Origin: CAVLCC01 sp963661535
GTDB lineage: Bacteria; Actinomycetota; Coriobacteriia; Coriobacteriales; CADBOM01
Assembly (NCBI GenBank): GCA_963661535.1
Contig: CAVLCC010000044.1
Span: 1-16,934, forward strand
Reading direction: 5' to 3'
Length of the DNA: 16,934 bases
Part shown: piece after piece, positions 1 to 12,500 of the stretch
Position numbering within the stretch: the first letter of the stretch is position 1
How the letters are laid out: each line of letters begins with the position of its first letter
Position numbers and translations under genes: made by a program
The notes under the pieces: model-generated
Told to the model about the DNA's origin: nothing
The model's input: the letters and a program-made list of their open reading frames with translations, nothing else
Database searches by the model: none

Positions 1-346
1 GCTCTATGTTAGTTGCAAACTCATTTGTATCAACACCCTTATCGAGTGTAACAATTACCTCATGAGCTAACATTTTATTGCCATACATGTCATGTGTGAT
101 TTCTAAATCTGAGTCTAAGCCTTGACCATCATCTTTGTTTGAGTCAAAAGTACTGGTACTAGTCAACTCTTCACTGTCTAAATTAGTATCACTAGCATCA
201 ATGCTTTCGGTTGCACTAGACTGCAAGTTTTGAACCTGTGAATTAAATGGAATAAACATCATACAAAAAACAACTGCTAATAAAACAATTGCACCACATA
301 CAAATAAAATATTTAGCTTGTTTGATTTATTCCAATTCATACTCAT
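1..346 (-). CDS. N-terminal part of a membrane-anchored or secreted protein, possibly an S8-type serine peptidase (cut by window edge)
   Basis: An open frame reads leftward from an ATG at 346 and leaves the window after 115 codons without a stop. A second in-frame ATG lies two codons later. The first is preferred because GGTGAT sits a few bases upstream. The product has a short basic N-terminus (WNKSNK), one hydrophobic stretch at about residues 11-32, then a Ser/Thr/Asp-rich linker with no obvious fold. The last visible part, including EVIVTLDKGVDTNEF, resembles the start of the propeptide/inhibitor region of some Gram-positive subtilisin-like (S8) peptidases. That resemblance is from memory and the catalytic domain is outside the window, so the peptidase call is tentative. 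No clear signal-peptidase site is visible, so the hydrophobic segment may be an uncleaved anchor. It lies downstream of, and in the same direction as, the giant surface-protein gene, with a terminator between them. Confidence 0.6.
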   Translation of the reverse strand, partial: MSMNWNKSNKLNILFVCGAIVLLAVVFCMMFIPFNSQVQNLQSSATESIDASDTNLDSEELTSTSTFDSNKDDGQGLDSDLEITHDMYGNKMLAHEVIVTLDKGVDTNEFATNIE

Positions 347-456
347 TTTAAATCACCAAAAAAAGTTTAAACATTGGGGGGTTTTAAGCCTGTGCGGAGT
401 CACAAACAAAAATAACTAAAACAGTTAAATAAGAGGGATACAGAAAGACTTTTATC

Positions 457-490
457 AAAAGCCCCTCGGCATAAAAACCGAGGGGCTTTT
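457..490 (-). terminator. Intrinsic terminator of the giant surface-protein gene (potentially bidirectional)
   Basis: A perfect 9-bp stem, GCCCCTCGG with CCGAGGGGC, closes an 8-nt loop and is flanked by AAAA on the left and TTTT on the right, so an intrinsic terminator reads on either strand. It begins about 60 bp past the giant gene's stop codon at 550-552, the expected place for that minus-strand transcript to end. The T tracts are only four bases long on each side. It should insulate the partial gene at 1-346 from giant-gene transcription. Confidence 0.85.
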
Positions 491-549
491 ATATCATCTT
501 CCTTTCTTAAAGTCTATTACTCATTGCTTCTTATAAGCTTCCAGAAAAA

Positions 550-3500
550 TTACATCGCAAAAGCTGGGACCACCCCTATATTTGTGCCGGCCGAAAAGGA
601 GTCAGAGTAGCCAGCGTTGCCCACATAGATGAACTTGCTGCCGACGTTAATATCCGGCGAGCGAAGCCAGAAACCCGCGTATAAGGATTTATCAGAGTAA
701 GCACCAGAAGCTTGTCGGGTAAAGTCCATAGATTTCAAGGCTTTATTATTAGATTTTATATTAGTTATCTTATCTTTGAACCAAGTATATTGGGTTCCCT
801 CGTCTTTACAATATGTACCTACAAAAGAACTGCTTGAATTTCCAAATATCTCGCTGTAAGACAATAGCCAGAATTGGTCAGTTTTTGTGGTTGTAACATC
901 ACCATCCCAAATTGATTTTGAACTGATATAGTAACCAGTTGTTACTTTCTTGTATGGATACATAGCAGCTGAGGTAAGTCCAGATAAACCTTTTGCTACA
1001 TAATTTTTCATCACTGTATTTTTCATATAAGAATTTCCCCAGCCGTCTGAGTTACTAGAACTGGAATTCATCTTCTGAGCAGTAGGCAACGAATGGCACG
1101 CCATAAATGTTATTACAGAGTCATCTCCAGATGTAGAATCACCCTCTGTGTTTAGATGCTCGCCTACTTGAATAATACGGAACTCTACATAAGCATTTTC
1201 ATCTGTTACTTTAGCAGTCTCGCTTTCACCATTAGAACCTTTCTTGTTATTCCACTGGGTGTATAGGTGATAACTGTCATCGGTCATCCAAGTTGTGTAC
1301 ATAGTAGTTAGCGCATTTTTATCCATACCATCAGATGTTTTATCTTGTTTATCATGTAGAACCTTCATATCTTCATCAATTTGAGCTTTAGATCTCTTCA
1401 TTTCTAGAGTGGTAGGATCACTGCTTACACCATCAACGTTGTGTCTACCTTGTTTTATATCTGTCTGTATATAAGCTTGTGCAATCCAGTATGTATCAGC
1501 ATCAGTAGGGTAGCTTGAGTTAATTGTCCATGCATTTGTCTTTGTAACTGTGCCTGTATAGTTGTTTATACCTGTTACAACTGCATTATGTGTTCCAACA
1601 GTTGATGCTGTACCAACAGTGTAATCTGTATCTATTGTAAGGGGTGTAGAACCATCTATAACAGTTACATCAGGAGTAATTGCATTGCCATTATTATATG
1701 TATAAGTTTTACTAGGTACAGTAACCATATCATCTGTTAGAGATTTTGGTGCAATTGTCCATGTGCAAGTTGTTGAACCTTCAAAGTTACCTTTGCCTGT
1801 GACTGTTCCTGTGTAGGTTCCTGCATTTGTTGCAGATGTTGCTTGACCTGATGTAGCGCTAAATGTATAGTCTTCATCTAGTTCTGCAGTAGCTCCATTG
1901 CTGCTACTAACTGATAGTGTAGGACTTTGAGAACTACCATTATAAGTTAGGCTTCCAGATTGTATGGCAGAGCTAATTGAAGCTTTTCCAATTGACCAAG
2001 TAGCAGTTGCATAACCAGTGAAGTTACCAGAAGTTGCTGTGGCTGTTGCTGTATAGTCACCAGCATTTTCCTTTATGTTTCCTTCAATCTTATATTCAGT
2101 AGAGTATACTTCAACATTTCCAGCATAAACTTTATTTACACGCTTTGTCTGTTCTCCACCGTTATAGGTTAGTGTGCCATCGACTAGAGTTAGCGAATTA
2201 ATAGTTGCAGGTTTAATCTTCCAAGGAATAGTCTTTGTGTCTTTGTAGTTGCCATTACCTGTAAGTTTCAGCGCATAGTCACCTGCATCTGTTCCAGATG
2301 TACCTGTTTGATCTAGTGTATAGCTAACATTTTCACCATTGTACGTAGCACTTTTAACCTCAGCAGTCTTTTGCTCTCTATCATAAGTATAGTCTTTTGC
2401 ATCAGACACAATCTCTACATCATCATCTGCAATTGATTTTGCAGTGACTGTATATGCTGTTTGTGCCGTTCCACAGAAGTTGCCTTTGCCTGTAACTACA
2501 ACATTATCAAATCCAACATCTTTTCTTGATATCTTGTTATCTCCTAGTTCATCACCTAAAGACATAAATTCATTTCCACGAGAAAGCGCAGCTACATCTT
2601 CTCCAGAAGCCCCCTTATAAGCAAGCTCAACTGAAGTAATCTTTGGAGTGTGATATGCAACGTCGTAGACATTTCCTGTGCTCTCTAGGTTAATAGCAGC
2701 ACCCGAGATATTCTTTTGGTGGATATACCAATCATAGGGAAGCTCACCTTTGAAGTTGCTAGAAGTAGGTACTACCTTAGCTACATATGTTTCTTTTCCA
2801 TCTAGCAATGTATTTGTTGATGGGTTGGTACCATCTGCATTAGCTTGAGATTCAACATTGCCTTGTAGCTCATAGTCTTTTGACTTAACCCAAACTCCAT
2901 TTTTGGTCTTAACGTTTTTATCTACATCTCCAGAAACCCCAACGTATTGGTTGTCTGCGTTATAGATACGCGTCTTTGTATTATCTAGAGTTGCACTTGA
3001 TAGCTCAGCTTGAGCAATATCAAACTTAATAGATCTTCCTGAGAAGTATTTGCCCTTACCAACAATCTTAGCAGTTGCTTTTGCACTATTAGTTGTTGCA
3101 TTGTAGTTGTTGGTATAACTAATTGTGTAGTCAACACCAGCTTCCAAGGTATCCCCTGTTTGGGTGTCTGTAAGTGTGATAGAAGGAGTATATGCCTTGT
3201 AGGCAAATGTATAACCATCTGCAGGAATATCTAGAGAAGCTGTGCTTAGGTTTGTGCTAGAGGTGATGTCTTTTACTAAGAAGTATACATAACCACTTGC
3301 ATCTGTTGTGTCTTCTCCACGTGAAGAACCATTGATAGTTGCTTCTACCAAAGCTCCAACGTATGGCTGTCCATCTTCTTTGTAGCTAAGTGCTACACGA
3401 ACATCTCTAGAAGCTACATTATAAGGAAGGTCTACTGTCCAGTTTCCTTGACCATCTTCTCCAGTTGTAACCTTAACGCTTGCACCTGAAACCTTAGTTG

Positions 3501-6500
3501 TATAGCTGCCATCTTTGCCTGTGCCTTGTGGAGCAGACATTACAGTTGCAATAACTTCAGTTTCGGTGTCGTCTGTAATTGTTGTTGTGCCATCTTTTCC
3601 TGTTGTGCCCTCAGATCTTAAGAAAGTAGCATTTCCTTCAAAGTCGGTTGTGCGGCTTCCTCTGTCTGTGCCATCTAGGTGTGTAGCTGCAACAGTAGCA
3701 TTTTCGATTACTGTTCCTGAGGTCTTGTAGGCAAGATTTACAACAAATGTCTTTCCTGCTACCTCATTTGGAACAACAAGGTTATATATAGAAGTTTCTT
3801 TGTTGTAGCTAATTGAAGCTCCAGATACAGGCACAAATCCAGCGTTATAAACTGGCTCGTAGGTAACAGTAGCTACTACTGTATCTGTCTCATCTTCGCC
3901 AATTACATCTACTGTGCCATCTGGTTTGGTTGTGCCATCTGTGTTGTAGAAATAAACCTCACCATATTTATCTGTGGTTTGTGTGGTGCGTAGGTTGCCA
4001 TCGGCATCTGTTGCGCTGACCTCAACGCCCACAACTGGCTTGCCAGTCTCTTTGTATGTAAGAGTAGCTTTGATGGTCTTACCTTTTGCACTTGCTGGCA
4101 AAGCTAGACTATAAGCAGTCTCTCCATCATTTGCAGTTGCGTTAGCAGATACCTTAACGTCTCCTAGTGAGATGTATGTATCGTCGTCATCTGCTAGGTA
4201 TGAAACGTGTGCAGTTACTGTCTTTTCGTCTTGATCCACAACATCTGTTGTGCCGCCATCATCTGGATCAGTTGGATCTGTTGGATCTGTGGTTGTGCCT
4301 GCAGATCTTAAGAATACAACTTGGCCTTGTGTATCAGTTGTCTCGGATCCGCGATAGTTGCCATCTGCATCGGTGGCTACAACCTCAATGCCTGAAGCTG
4401 CGTCTCCTACAACTCCGTCACTTAAGTAGTTTAGAGTTACGCGTGTGGTGTATCCTTTAGCACCCTCAGGCAGCTCAAGAGATACCTTGCCATTTTCTAG
4501 GGTTACCTTTACGTCTCCTAGACGTTTGTAGCCCGCGCCGTCTGCATAGTCGCACTCTATGGTTGCACGTATAGTTTTTTTGGTCTCAGGATCTGTGACA
4601 TCAGTTGTGCCTCCACCTGTGTTGCCTTTGTCTCCACCTTCGCCCTCTTTATCAGGATCTGTGGTGGTGCCAGTATTGTACATAAATGTTGCAATACCAC
4701 TTTCGTTGGTTTGCTCAACGCCACGATAGTTGCCATCAGCATCTGTTGCAATAACGCTTACGTCTGCTCCAAATGCTGTATCTGGACCATCTGCATTTAC
4801 CCAAGCTAGACCAACTTGTACACTGTAGCCTTTTGCAGCTGCAGGCAGCAAAACTGAATAAGTGCCATCTTCGTTAGCTGTAACTTGTGCGTTTCCTAGA
4901 GCTGTCCATGTGGAGTTGTCTTTGAGGTATTGAACGGTTGCGCGTACTGCTTGGCCTTCAGGAGTTACAACCTCGGTTGTGCCGCCTTTGCCGCCGTCGC
5001 CGCCATCTTCGCCGTCTCCACCTTGCTCGCCGCCAGTTCCATCTTTGTCAGGATCTGTTGTTGTGCCTGTTGTGGATAGGAACTCTACTTGTCCTAGCTC
5101 ATCTGTTGTTCCCTCACCACGATAGTTGTTATCTGAGTCTGTTGCTCTAACTATCACGTCTGCTACAGGGCCTTCTACGTTTCCATCTTCATCGATATTA
5201 GAAAGCGTAACTCTAGCACTTAGACCCTTAGCCTTTGCAGGTAAGATAACATCATAGCTAGTCTTTGCGCCATTTTCGCCTTCTACAGCTGTGACCTTTG
5301 TTTCACCTAGTGGTGTGTAGTCAGCATCTGATGTTGCTTTGTACTCAACAGTTGCTCTAACTAGACTTGAGGTCTGCGGATCTATCACATCTGTTGTGCC
5401 GCCATCACCTGGGTTAGTTGGATCTGTTGGATCTGTGGTTGTGCCTTTGGTAGCCCAAAAGATTGCAATACCATAAGTGTCTGTTGTTTGTGTGCCTCTG
5501 TAGTTGCCGTCAAAATCTGTTGCTTGAACAGCTACACCTGCAACTTGGCCTTTAACGGTGCCATCTTCTGTGACGTAGCTTAGAGTTACGCGAGTAGATA
5601 CACCTTTAACATTTTCAGGCAGCTCTAGGGTGTATAGCTCAGCAGTCTTTGCAGCTACTTTAACGTCTCCTACTGCATACCAATTCTTGTTGTCTAGTGT
5701 TCCTTCAACTTTAGCTTTGATTGTTGCAGTCTCACCTTGTGTTGCATCTGGATTAGGATCTGGGTTTGGAATATCAGTTTCACCCTTGTCAGGGTCTGTT
5801 GTTCCAGCTGCTTTCAAGAATGTTGCAATACCATACTTATCAGTTAGCTCAGTTCCGCGTTGGTTTCCATCTGCGTCTTGGGCTGTAACACTTATGTCTT
5901 TGCCAAGAGCTTTTCCGCTCTTTTGATAAGCAAGTGCTACTTTTACGCTCTTGCCTTTAGCAGAAGCAGGAAGAACAATGCTATATCCTTCCTCGCTAAC
6001 GCTAACTGTAGCCTCTCCTACTGCATACCATGTCTCATCATCATCGCTTGATGTGATCTTTACAGTAATTAGGTTTCCATCTTTGTCTACTACATCAGTT
6101 GTGCCGCCATCATCTGGGTTAGTTGGATTAGTTGGCACCTCTGGGTCAGTTGGAACTGATGGATCTGTAGGCTTTGTTGTTTCGCCTTTTGTATTTAAGA
6201 AGTAAGCGATACCTTGTGTATCTGTAGTCTCAATGCCGCGGGAGTTGCCATCGGCATCAGTTGCGTCTACATCTACACCTGCCACAGGACCAGTTACAGT
6301 TCCTGTTGAGTCAACGTATGAAAGTTCAACTTTAACACTTAGACCCTTAGCAGCCGCAGGTAGTGCTAGTGAATATGTCTTGTCTGCATTAGCTGTTACA
6401 ACAACATCACCTAGGGCAACATATTTGCCTGAGTTGTCGCGATCATAGCTCACTGTAGCTTTAACAGTAGAGGTCTCAGTTTTGCCCTCATCAGGGTTAT

Positions 6501-9500
6501 GTCCAGGTACAGGATCTGGGTTAGGGATAACTGTCTCGCCTTTGTCTTTGTCTGTTGTGCCAGAATTCTTATCAAAGATAACATCGCCTTTATCATCAGT
6601 TGTGCCACTTGCGCGATGTGTGCCATCTGCATCAGTTGCATTTACTGTAGTGCCTGCTACAGGAACTGAATCCTCTTCGCCAGTTAGGTTAACTTTAACG
6701 TTTTTGCCCTTAGCATCCTCAGGCAGCTCGATGTTGTATTCATCTTTGTCTGCATCGTAGGTTACCTTAGCACCAGAAAGTGGGGTTTCTGGATCTCCGT
6801 CGTTATCGCTGTCATACATAACAGTTGCTACAACTGGTTTTCCGTCTTTTCCAATAACAGAAGTCTTGCCATCTTCCCCTGTTGAACCTGTGTGCTTGTC
6901 AAAGATAACTTCACCTTTATCATCAGTTGTTCCGGTACCGCGGTTGTTGCCATCTGCATCAGTTGTGGTTACCTTAGTGCCTGTCTCTACTGGGTCACCA
7001 GTTTCGTTATCTAGAACTTTGACCTTTACGTCTTTACCATCAGCTTCTTCAGGAAGCTCAATGACGTATTCTTCTTTGTCTTTATCGTATGTTACTTTGG
7101 CACCTGGTAGTGGTGTCTCAGGTATTCCGTCGCCATCTTTGTCATAGGTAACGGTTACCTCGGTCTCTTTGCCATCTTTTCCAATAACTACAGTTTTACC
7201 ATCAGTGTTATCTGTGATACCTGTAGCCTTCAAGAATGTAGCTGTACCCGTTGAGTCAGTTAGCTCGCTTCCACGGTTGTTGCCGTTGTAGTCGGTTGCG
7301 CTAACGCTGACACCTGCACCAAAGTCTTTAGGATTGTTGCCATTAGCATCTACATATTGGAGCTTGACTTTTACGTCGTTTCCAAATGCTGGCTCACTTA
7401 GAACAGTTGAATAGTTGCCATCAAGTGTACCCATCACTTTAGCATCTGCTAGAGTTAGGTAGTTTGTGCCATCTTTGCTATATGTAACTGTAGCTTTTAC
7501 ATAAGCAGTTTCGCCCTTATCTGTATCAGGATTTGGATTTGGGTTAGGAATGATGGTCTGTCCACCCTTGTCGGTCTTGCCATCACTTGTGCTAAATATA
7601 ACTAGACCACTTACTGTGGTGCCGGTGCCGCGGATGTTGCCATCGGTATCTGTTGTGATTACCTTTGTGCCATCTGCAACAGCACTATCCGTTGTTAGGT
7701 CTTTAAGGCCAACTTTAACGCCTTTATCCTCAGCACCATCAGGTAGCTCTACTACATAGCGATCGTTTGCTTCGTCGTATGTAACTTTAGCACCTGGAAG
7801 TGGGACATAGTCGCCTGTACCCTTTGGATCATAGTAGACAGTTGACTCAATTGTGTGTCCGTCTTTTCCAATTAGGTTGGTTTTGCCCTCAGAGCCTGTT
7901 GTGCCGGTGTTTTTGTCAAAGACTACATTTCCGTCTTCGTCAGTTGTGCCGGTTCCACGGTTGTTGCCATCAGATTCTGTGGTTGTAACGTCTTTGCCAG
8001 GCAGAGGAGTGCCGTCCTCATCTGCTACCTTGACAACAATGTCTTTGCCTTCGACACCTTCAGGTAGCTTAACATCGTAGTTACCATCTTCATCGATTGT
8101 GACCTTAGCACCTGGAATTGGTGTATCGCCAATGCCGTCTCCATTGGTATCAATCTTTACTTCTACCTCAGAGGTGTTGCCATCTTTATCGGTTACTTTG
8201 GTCTTGCCGTCTTTGTCTGTTGTGCCTTCGCTCTTATCAAAGATAACATTTCCGTCTTTGTCGGTCTTGCCTGTGCCACGGTTATTGCCATCAGAATCTG
8301 TGGTTGTAACCTCAGTGCCCTCAGGTACAGGGTTGCCCTTGTCATCTTTAACATTAACTGTAACGTCTTTGCCTTTGGCATCCTCAGGTAGCTCTACGTC
8401 GTAGTTACCATCTTCATCAATTGTGACCTTAGCGCCAGGAAGTGGAACTTCAGGCGTTGAAGGATCATTGTCATCATCGTATGTGACAGTAACTTCTGTT
8501 TGTTTGCCGTCTTTGTCGGTTACTGTAGCTGTGCCATCTTTGCCTGTTGTGGCCTCACCTTTATCAAAGATAACGTCGCCTTGTTTATCGGTGGTGCCAG
8601 TACCGCGGATGTTTCCATCTGCGTCTTTTGCAGTGACTTTGGTACCCTCATCTACAGCTTTTCCATCTTCACCCTTGAGATTGACTTTTACGTCTTTGCC
8701 TTTAGCAATATCTGGCAGCTCTACATCATACCCACCATCAATTGTAGGAATAACCTTAGCTCCAGGAAGTGGAACTTCAGGCGTTGAAGGATCATTGTCA
8801 TCATCGTATGTGATAGTTGCTGTGATTTTTTCGCCATCTAGGTTAGTTACTTCTGTTTTGCCATCTGTACCTGTGGTGCCATCAATCTTTGAGTCTTTAT
8901 CAAAGATAACGTCGCCTTGTGTATCTGTTTTGCCAACACCTGTAACTTCACCTTCTGGGTTGGTTTTAACAACAGTTGCATTTTTAACTGGATCTTTTAG
9001 ATCTTCAGTTGTGATATTTACCTTAACTGTGTCGTCATCCATACCCTCAGGCAGCTCTGTAACATACCTATCATTTTCTTTGTCGTATGTGACCTTAGCA
9101 CCAGGCACTGGAGTCTCTGGAACTCCGTCGCCATCTTTGTCATAGGTAACTGTTACAACCTCAGGAAGACCAGTCTTGCCAATTATGGTTGTTTTTCCAT
9201 CTTGGTCAGTTGCGCCTGTGTTTTTGTCAAAGACTACATTTCCGTCTTTGTCAGTTGTGCCAGTTCCTCTGATGCTGCCATTTGAGTCTGTAGTTGTGAC
9301 ATCTTTGCCAGGTAGAGGTGTGCCATCTTCGTCTGCCACATTGATAACAATGTCTTTGCCTTTAGCACTATCAGGTAGCTCTACATCGTAGTTACCATCT
9401 TCATCAACTGTGACCTTAGCGCCCGGAACTGGTGTGTCACCTATGCCGTCTCCATTGGTATCAATCTTAACTTCTACCTCTGTAGTGTTGCCGTCTTTGT

Positions 9501-12500
9501 CAGTTACTTTGGTCTTGCCGTCTTCGCCTGTTGTGCCTGTGCCTTTGTCAAAGACAACATTTCCATCTTTGTCGGTTGTGCCTGTTCCTCTGGTGTTGCC
9601 ATCAGAGTCTTTTGTTGTGACGTCTTTGCCATGTAGAGGTGTGCCCTCGTCATCTTTAACATTGATAACAATGTCTTTGCCTGTAGCACCATCAGGTAGT
9701 TCTACGTCGTAGTTACCTTCATCATCTACTGTGACCTTAGCACCGGGAACTGGGGTGTCGCCAATGCCGTCGCCATCAGTATCGATCTTAACTTCTACTT
9801 CTGTGGTGTTGCCGTCTTTATCAGTTACTGAAGCTGTTCCGTCTTTGCCTGTAGCAGCTTCAGTCTTATCAAAGACAACTTTGCCTTTTGCATCAGTCTC
9901 ACCGGTTCCACGGTCATTGCCATCATAGTCTGCAGCACTAACCTTGGTTCCTACTTCTACAGCTTTTCCGTCTTCTCCGGTCAGTTGAACAGTAACATTT
10001 TTGCCCTTACCTAGTTCAGGCAACTCTACCGAGTATCCTCCATTGATATTTGCTGTAACTTTAGCTCCAGCAAGTGGTAGTTCTGCGGTTAGAGGATTGT
10101 TGTCGTGATCATAGGTAATAGTAGCTGTTACTTCTTCGCCATCTTTAGTGATAACGTCAATCTTACCTTTGTCATCTGTTACGCCTGTAGCAACATTGAA
10201 CAAAACATTGCCGTTGCTATCGGTAGATCCAATAGCTTGAATGTTACCTTTGTAGTCTGTCTCAATTACTTTTGTATTTACATCTACTGGTTTATTAAGT
10301 TTTTTATCAATGAGGTTAACTTGAACGTTTGATTTCTCATAGCCCTCAGGCAGCTCAACTACATATCTGTCGTTGTCCTTATCATAGCTAAGCTTGGCAC
10401 CTGGAATAGGTGAATCAGGTATACCGTCGTTGTTGCTATCGTAGGTTATAGTAGCCTCAACTGGGTTGTCGTATTTACCAATAACTGTAATCTTGCCGTC
10501 TTGGCCGGTTACGCCTGTGCCTTTATCAAAGATAACGGTTCCGTCTTTGGTCTCACCTGTGCCACGCTCAGCACCATCGTTATCAGTAACTGTAACCTTG
10601 GTGCCATCTTTAATAGGATCTCCGTCGTCATCTTTAACTTTGATAACCACATCTTGGTGTTTGGCATCTTCAGGAAGCTCTACATCGTAGTTGCCATCCT
10701 CGTCCACTGTGACCTTAGCGCCAGGCACTGCAGTGTCGCCTTTGCCGTCACCATCGGTATCAATCTGAATTTCTACCTCTGTAGTCTTGCCGTCTTTGTC
10801 TGTGACTGTAACTTTGCCGTCTTGACCGGTTACGCCTGTTTCTTTATCAAAGATTACGGTTCCGTCTTTAGTCTCGCCTTCTCCACGCTTGTTACCGTCT
10901 TCATCAGTAACTGTAACTTTAGTATCATCTTTTACAGGGTTGTTCTTGTCATCTGTGATGTCAATTACAATGTCTTTGCCTTTAGCATCCTCAGGCAGCT
11001 CTACATCGTAGTTGCCATCTTCGTCCACTGTGACCTTAGCACCTGGAACTGGGGTATCGCCTTTTCCATCTCCATCGGTATCAATCTTAACTTCTACCTC
11101 TGTGGTGTTTCCATCTTTGTCTGTGACTGTAGTTTTGCCATCAGAGTTTGTGGTTCCACTATCTTTTGCAAATGCAACATTTCCTTGTCTGTCTGTTGCA
11201 CCTGTGCCACGAACATTAGTGCCAGCATCTGTGGCTGTAACCACAGTGCCTGTAGCTACTGGTTTTTCTGTCTTGTTATCTGTTAGATTTACGTTTACAT
11301 CTTTGCCTTTGGCATCGTGTGGTAGGTCTACAGAATAAGATCCATCATCGTTTGTGGTGATAGTAGCACCTGGAAGTGCGACGTAGGTTCCGTTTCCATC
11401 CTTATCATAAGTTACGTTTGCTTTTACCTCTGCGCCGTTTTTATCTACAACAACGCAAGTACCGTCTTCTCCGGTAACTTTTTTAGTATCTGTCTTATCT
11501 TCAATTGTTGCTTCTTGGAATTTTGCATACAAATTATCAGAAATAACAGCATTTCCACCAAATATATATGCGCGTTTAATTGAAGATGCGTTTTTCTGTA
11601 GTATGTCTATGATCTTTGAGTAGTTGTTCTCATTTGCGATCATCAAGACACTATCTGTAGATCCACAAAAAGCTCCACCTGCTAGTGCATCTGGGAAGTT
11701 TTCTCCATAAGCTATGCCTAGACCCTCATAGCATAGTCCGTTTGAAATACACCAATCAACTACCTCTATGGAGGTATCATAGCGTGTCTGTCCAGCTAGA
11801 CGGGTTACATTTACGCCTATAGCTGTTAGGGCATTTTCTGTTTCTTTAGATACAGCTGCTGTTCCACCTGCAATTACTACACTATCAAATCCATCTTCTT
11901 TGATTGTTTGAACAAACTCATTGTATAGTGTTCCGTTGTTGGTAAGAAAAATTGGTGTACTTTTAGCATAAGCATAAGGGCTCATAGACAAAGCATCTGC
12001 AAAATTGTTTCCGCTAGCTACGATTGCAACTTTGCCCCATGCGTTTTGTTTTTTGCCACTGTTATAGATTTCGTTAACTGTAGCAAAACGATCTGCACCC
12101 GATAGACGCTCTACGTTACCTTTGCCCACTAAGCTTTCGGTTTGTGATACCACATTGTCTGTGATAACACCGCTACCGCCAGCTACAATGGCTTTTTTTG
12201 CACCTAGTCTAGTTATTTCTGCTTTTGTTTGCTCAGATAATTTATCTTTTTCCGTGAGCAAAACAGGAGCTTTATAATAACCAGCTAGCGAGGTAACTGA
12301 TAGAGCATCTGCAAAACTACTACCACTAGCTATGATAACAGTATCAGATGCGCTAAATCCCTCCTGCACAATGTCTTGCATTGTGTCATAGCGGACTTGT
12401 CCTGATAGGCGAGACCAGTCTACACGCTGGACCTTGCCTTCTGGCACGCTTACTTGACCTTCTCTTGCAAGTGCTTGTGTTGGCAAACATGCCAAAATAG

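Noticed and set aside
3318..3323. CACGTG in the giant gene as a parS site (also at 12534-12539)
   Set aside because: The flanks do not extend the palindrome to TTTCACGTGAAA; both fit normal coding sequence.
10501..11286. Long plus-strand open frame (261 codons) antisense to the repeat array
   Set aside because: It repeats with the array's period, has a Phe/Ile/Val/Cys-skewed composition with no domain, and follows from the biased Asp/Gly/Thr codons of the opposite strand lacking antisense stops. The same applies to the 240-codon frame at 8423-9145 and the many shorter plus-strand frames between 3500 and 11340.
6547..11472. CRISPR-like or satellite DNA from regularly spaced similar segments
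   Set aside because: The period is about 321-336 bp, always a multiple of three and within one continuous reading frame, so the repeats are protein-coding modules and not spacers.
12472..12486. LPTQA resembling a sortase motif
   Set aside because: It sits at residues 45-49, at the end of the signal peptide, with no following C-terminal membrane segment. Anchoring is explained by CWB2.
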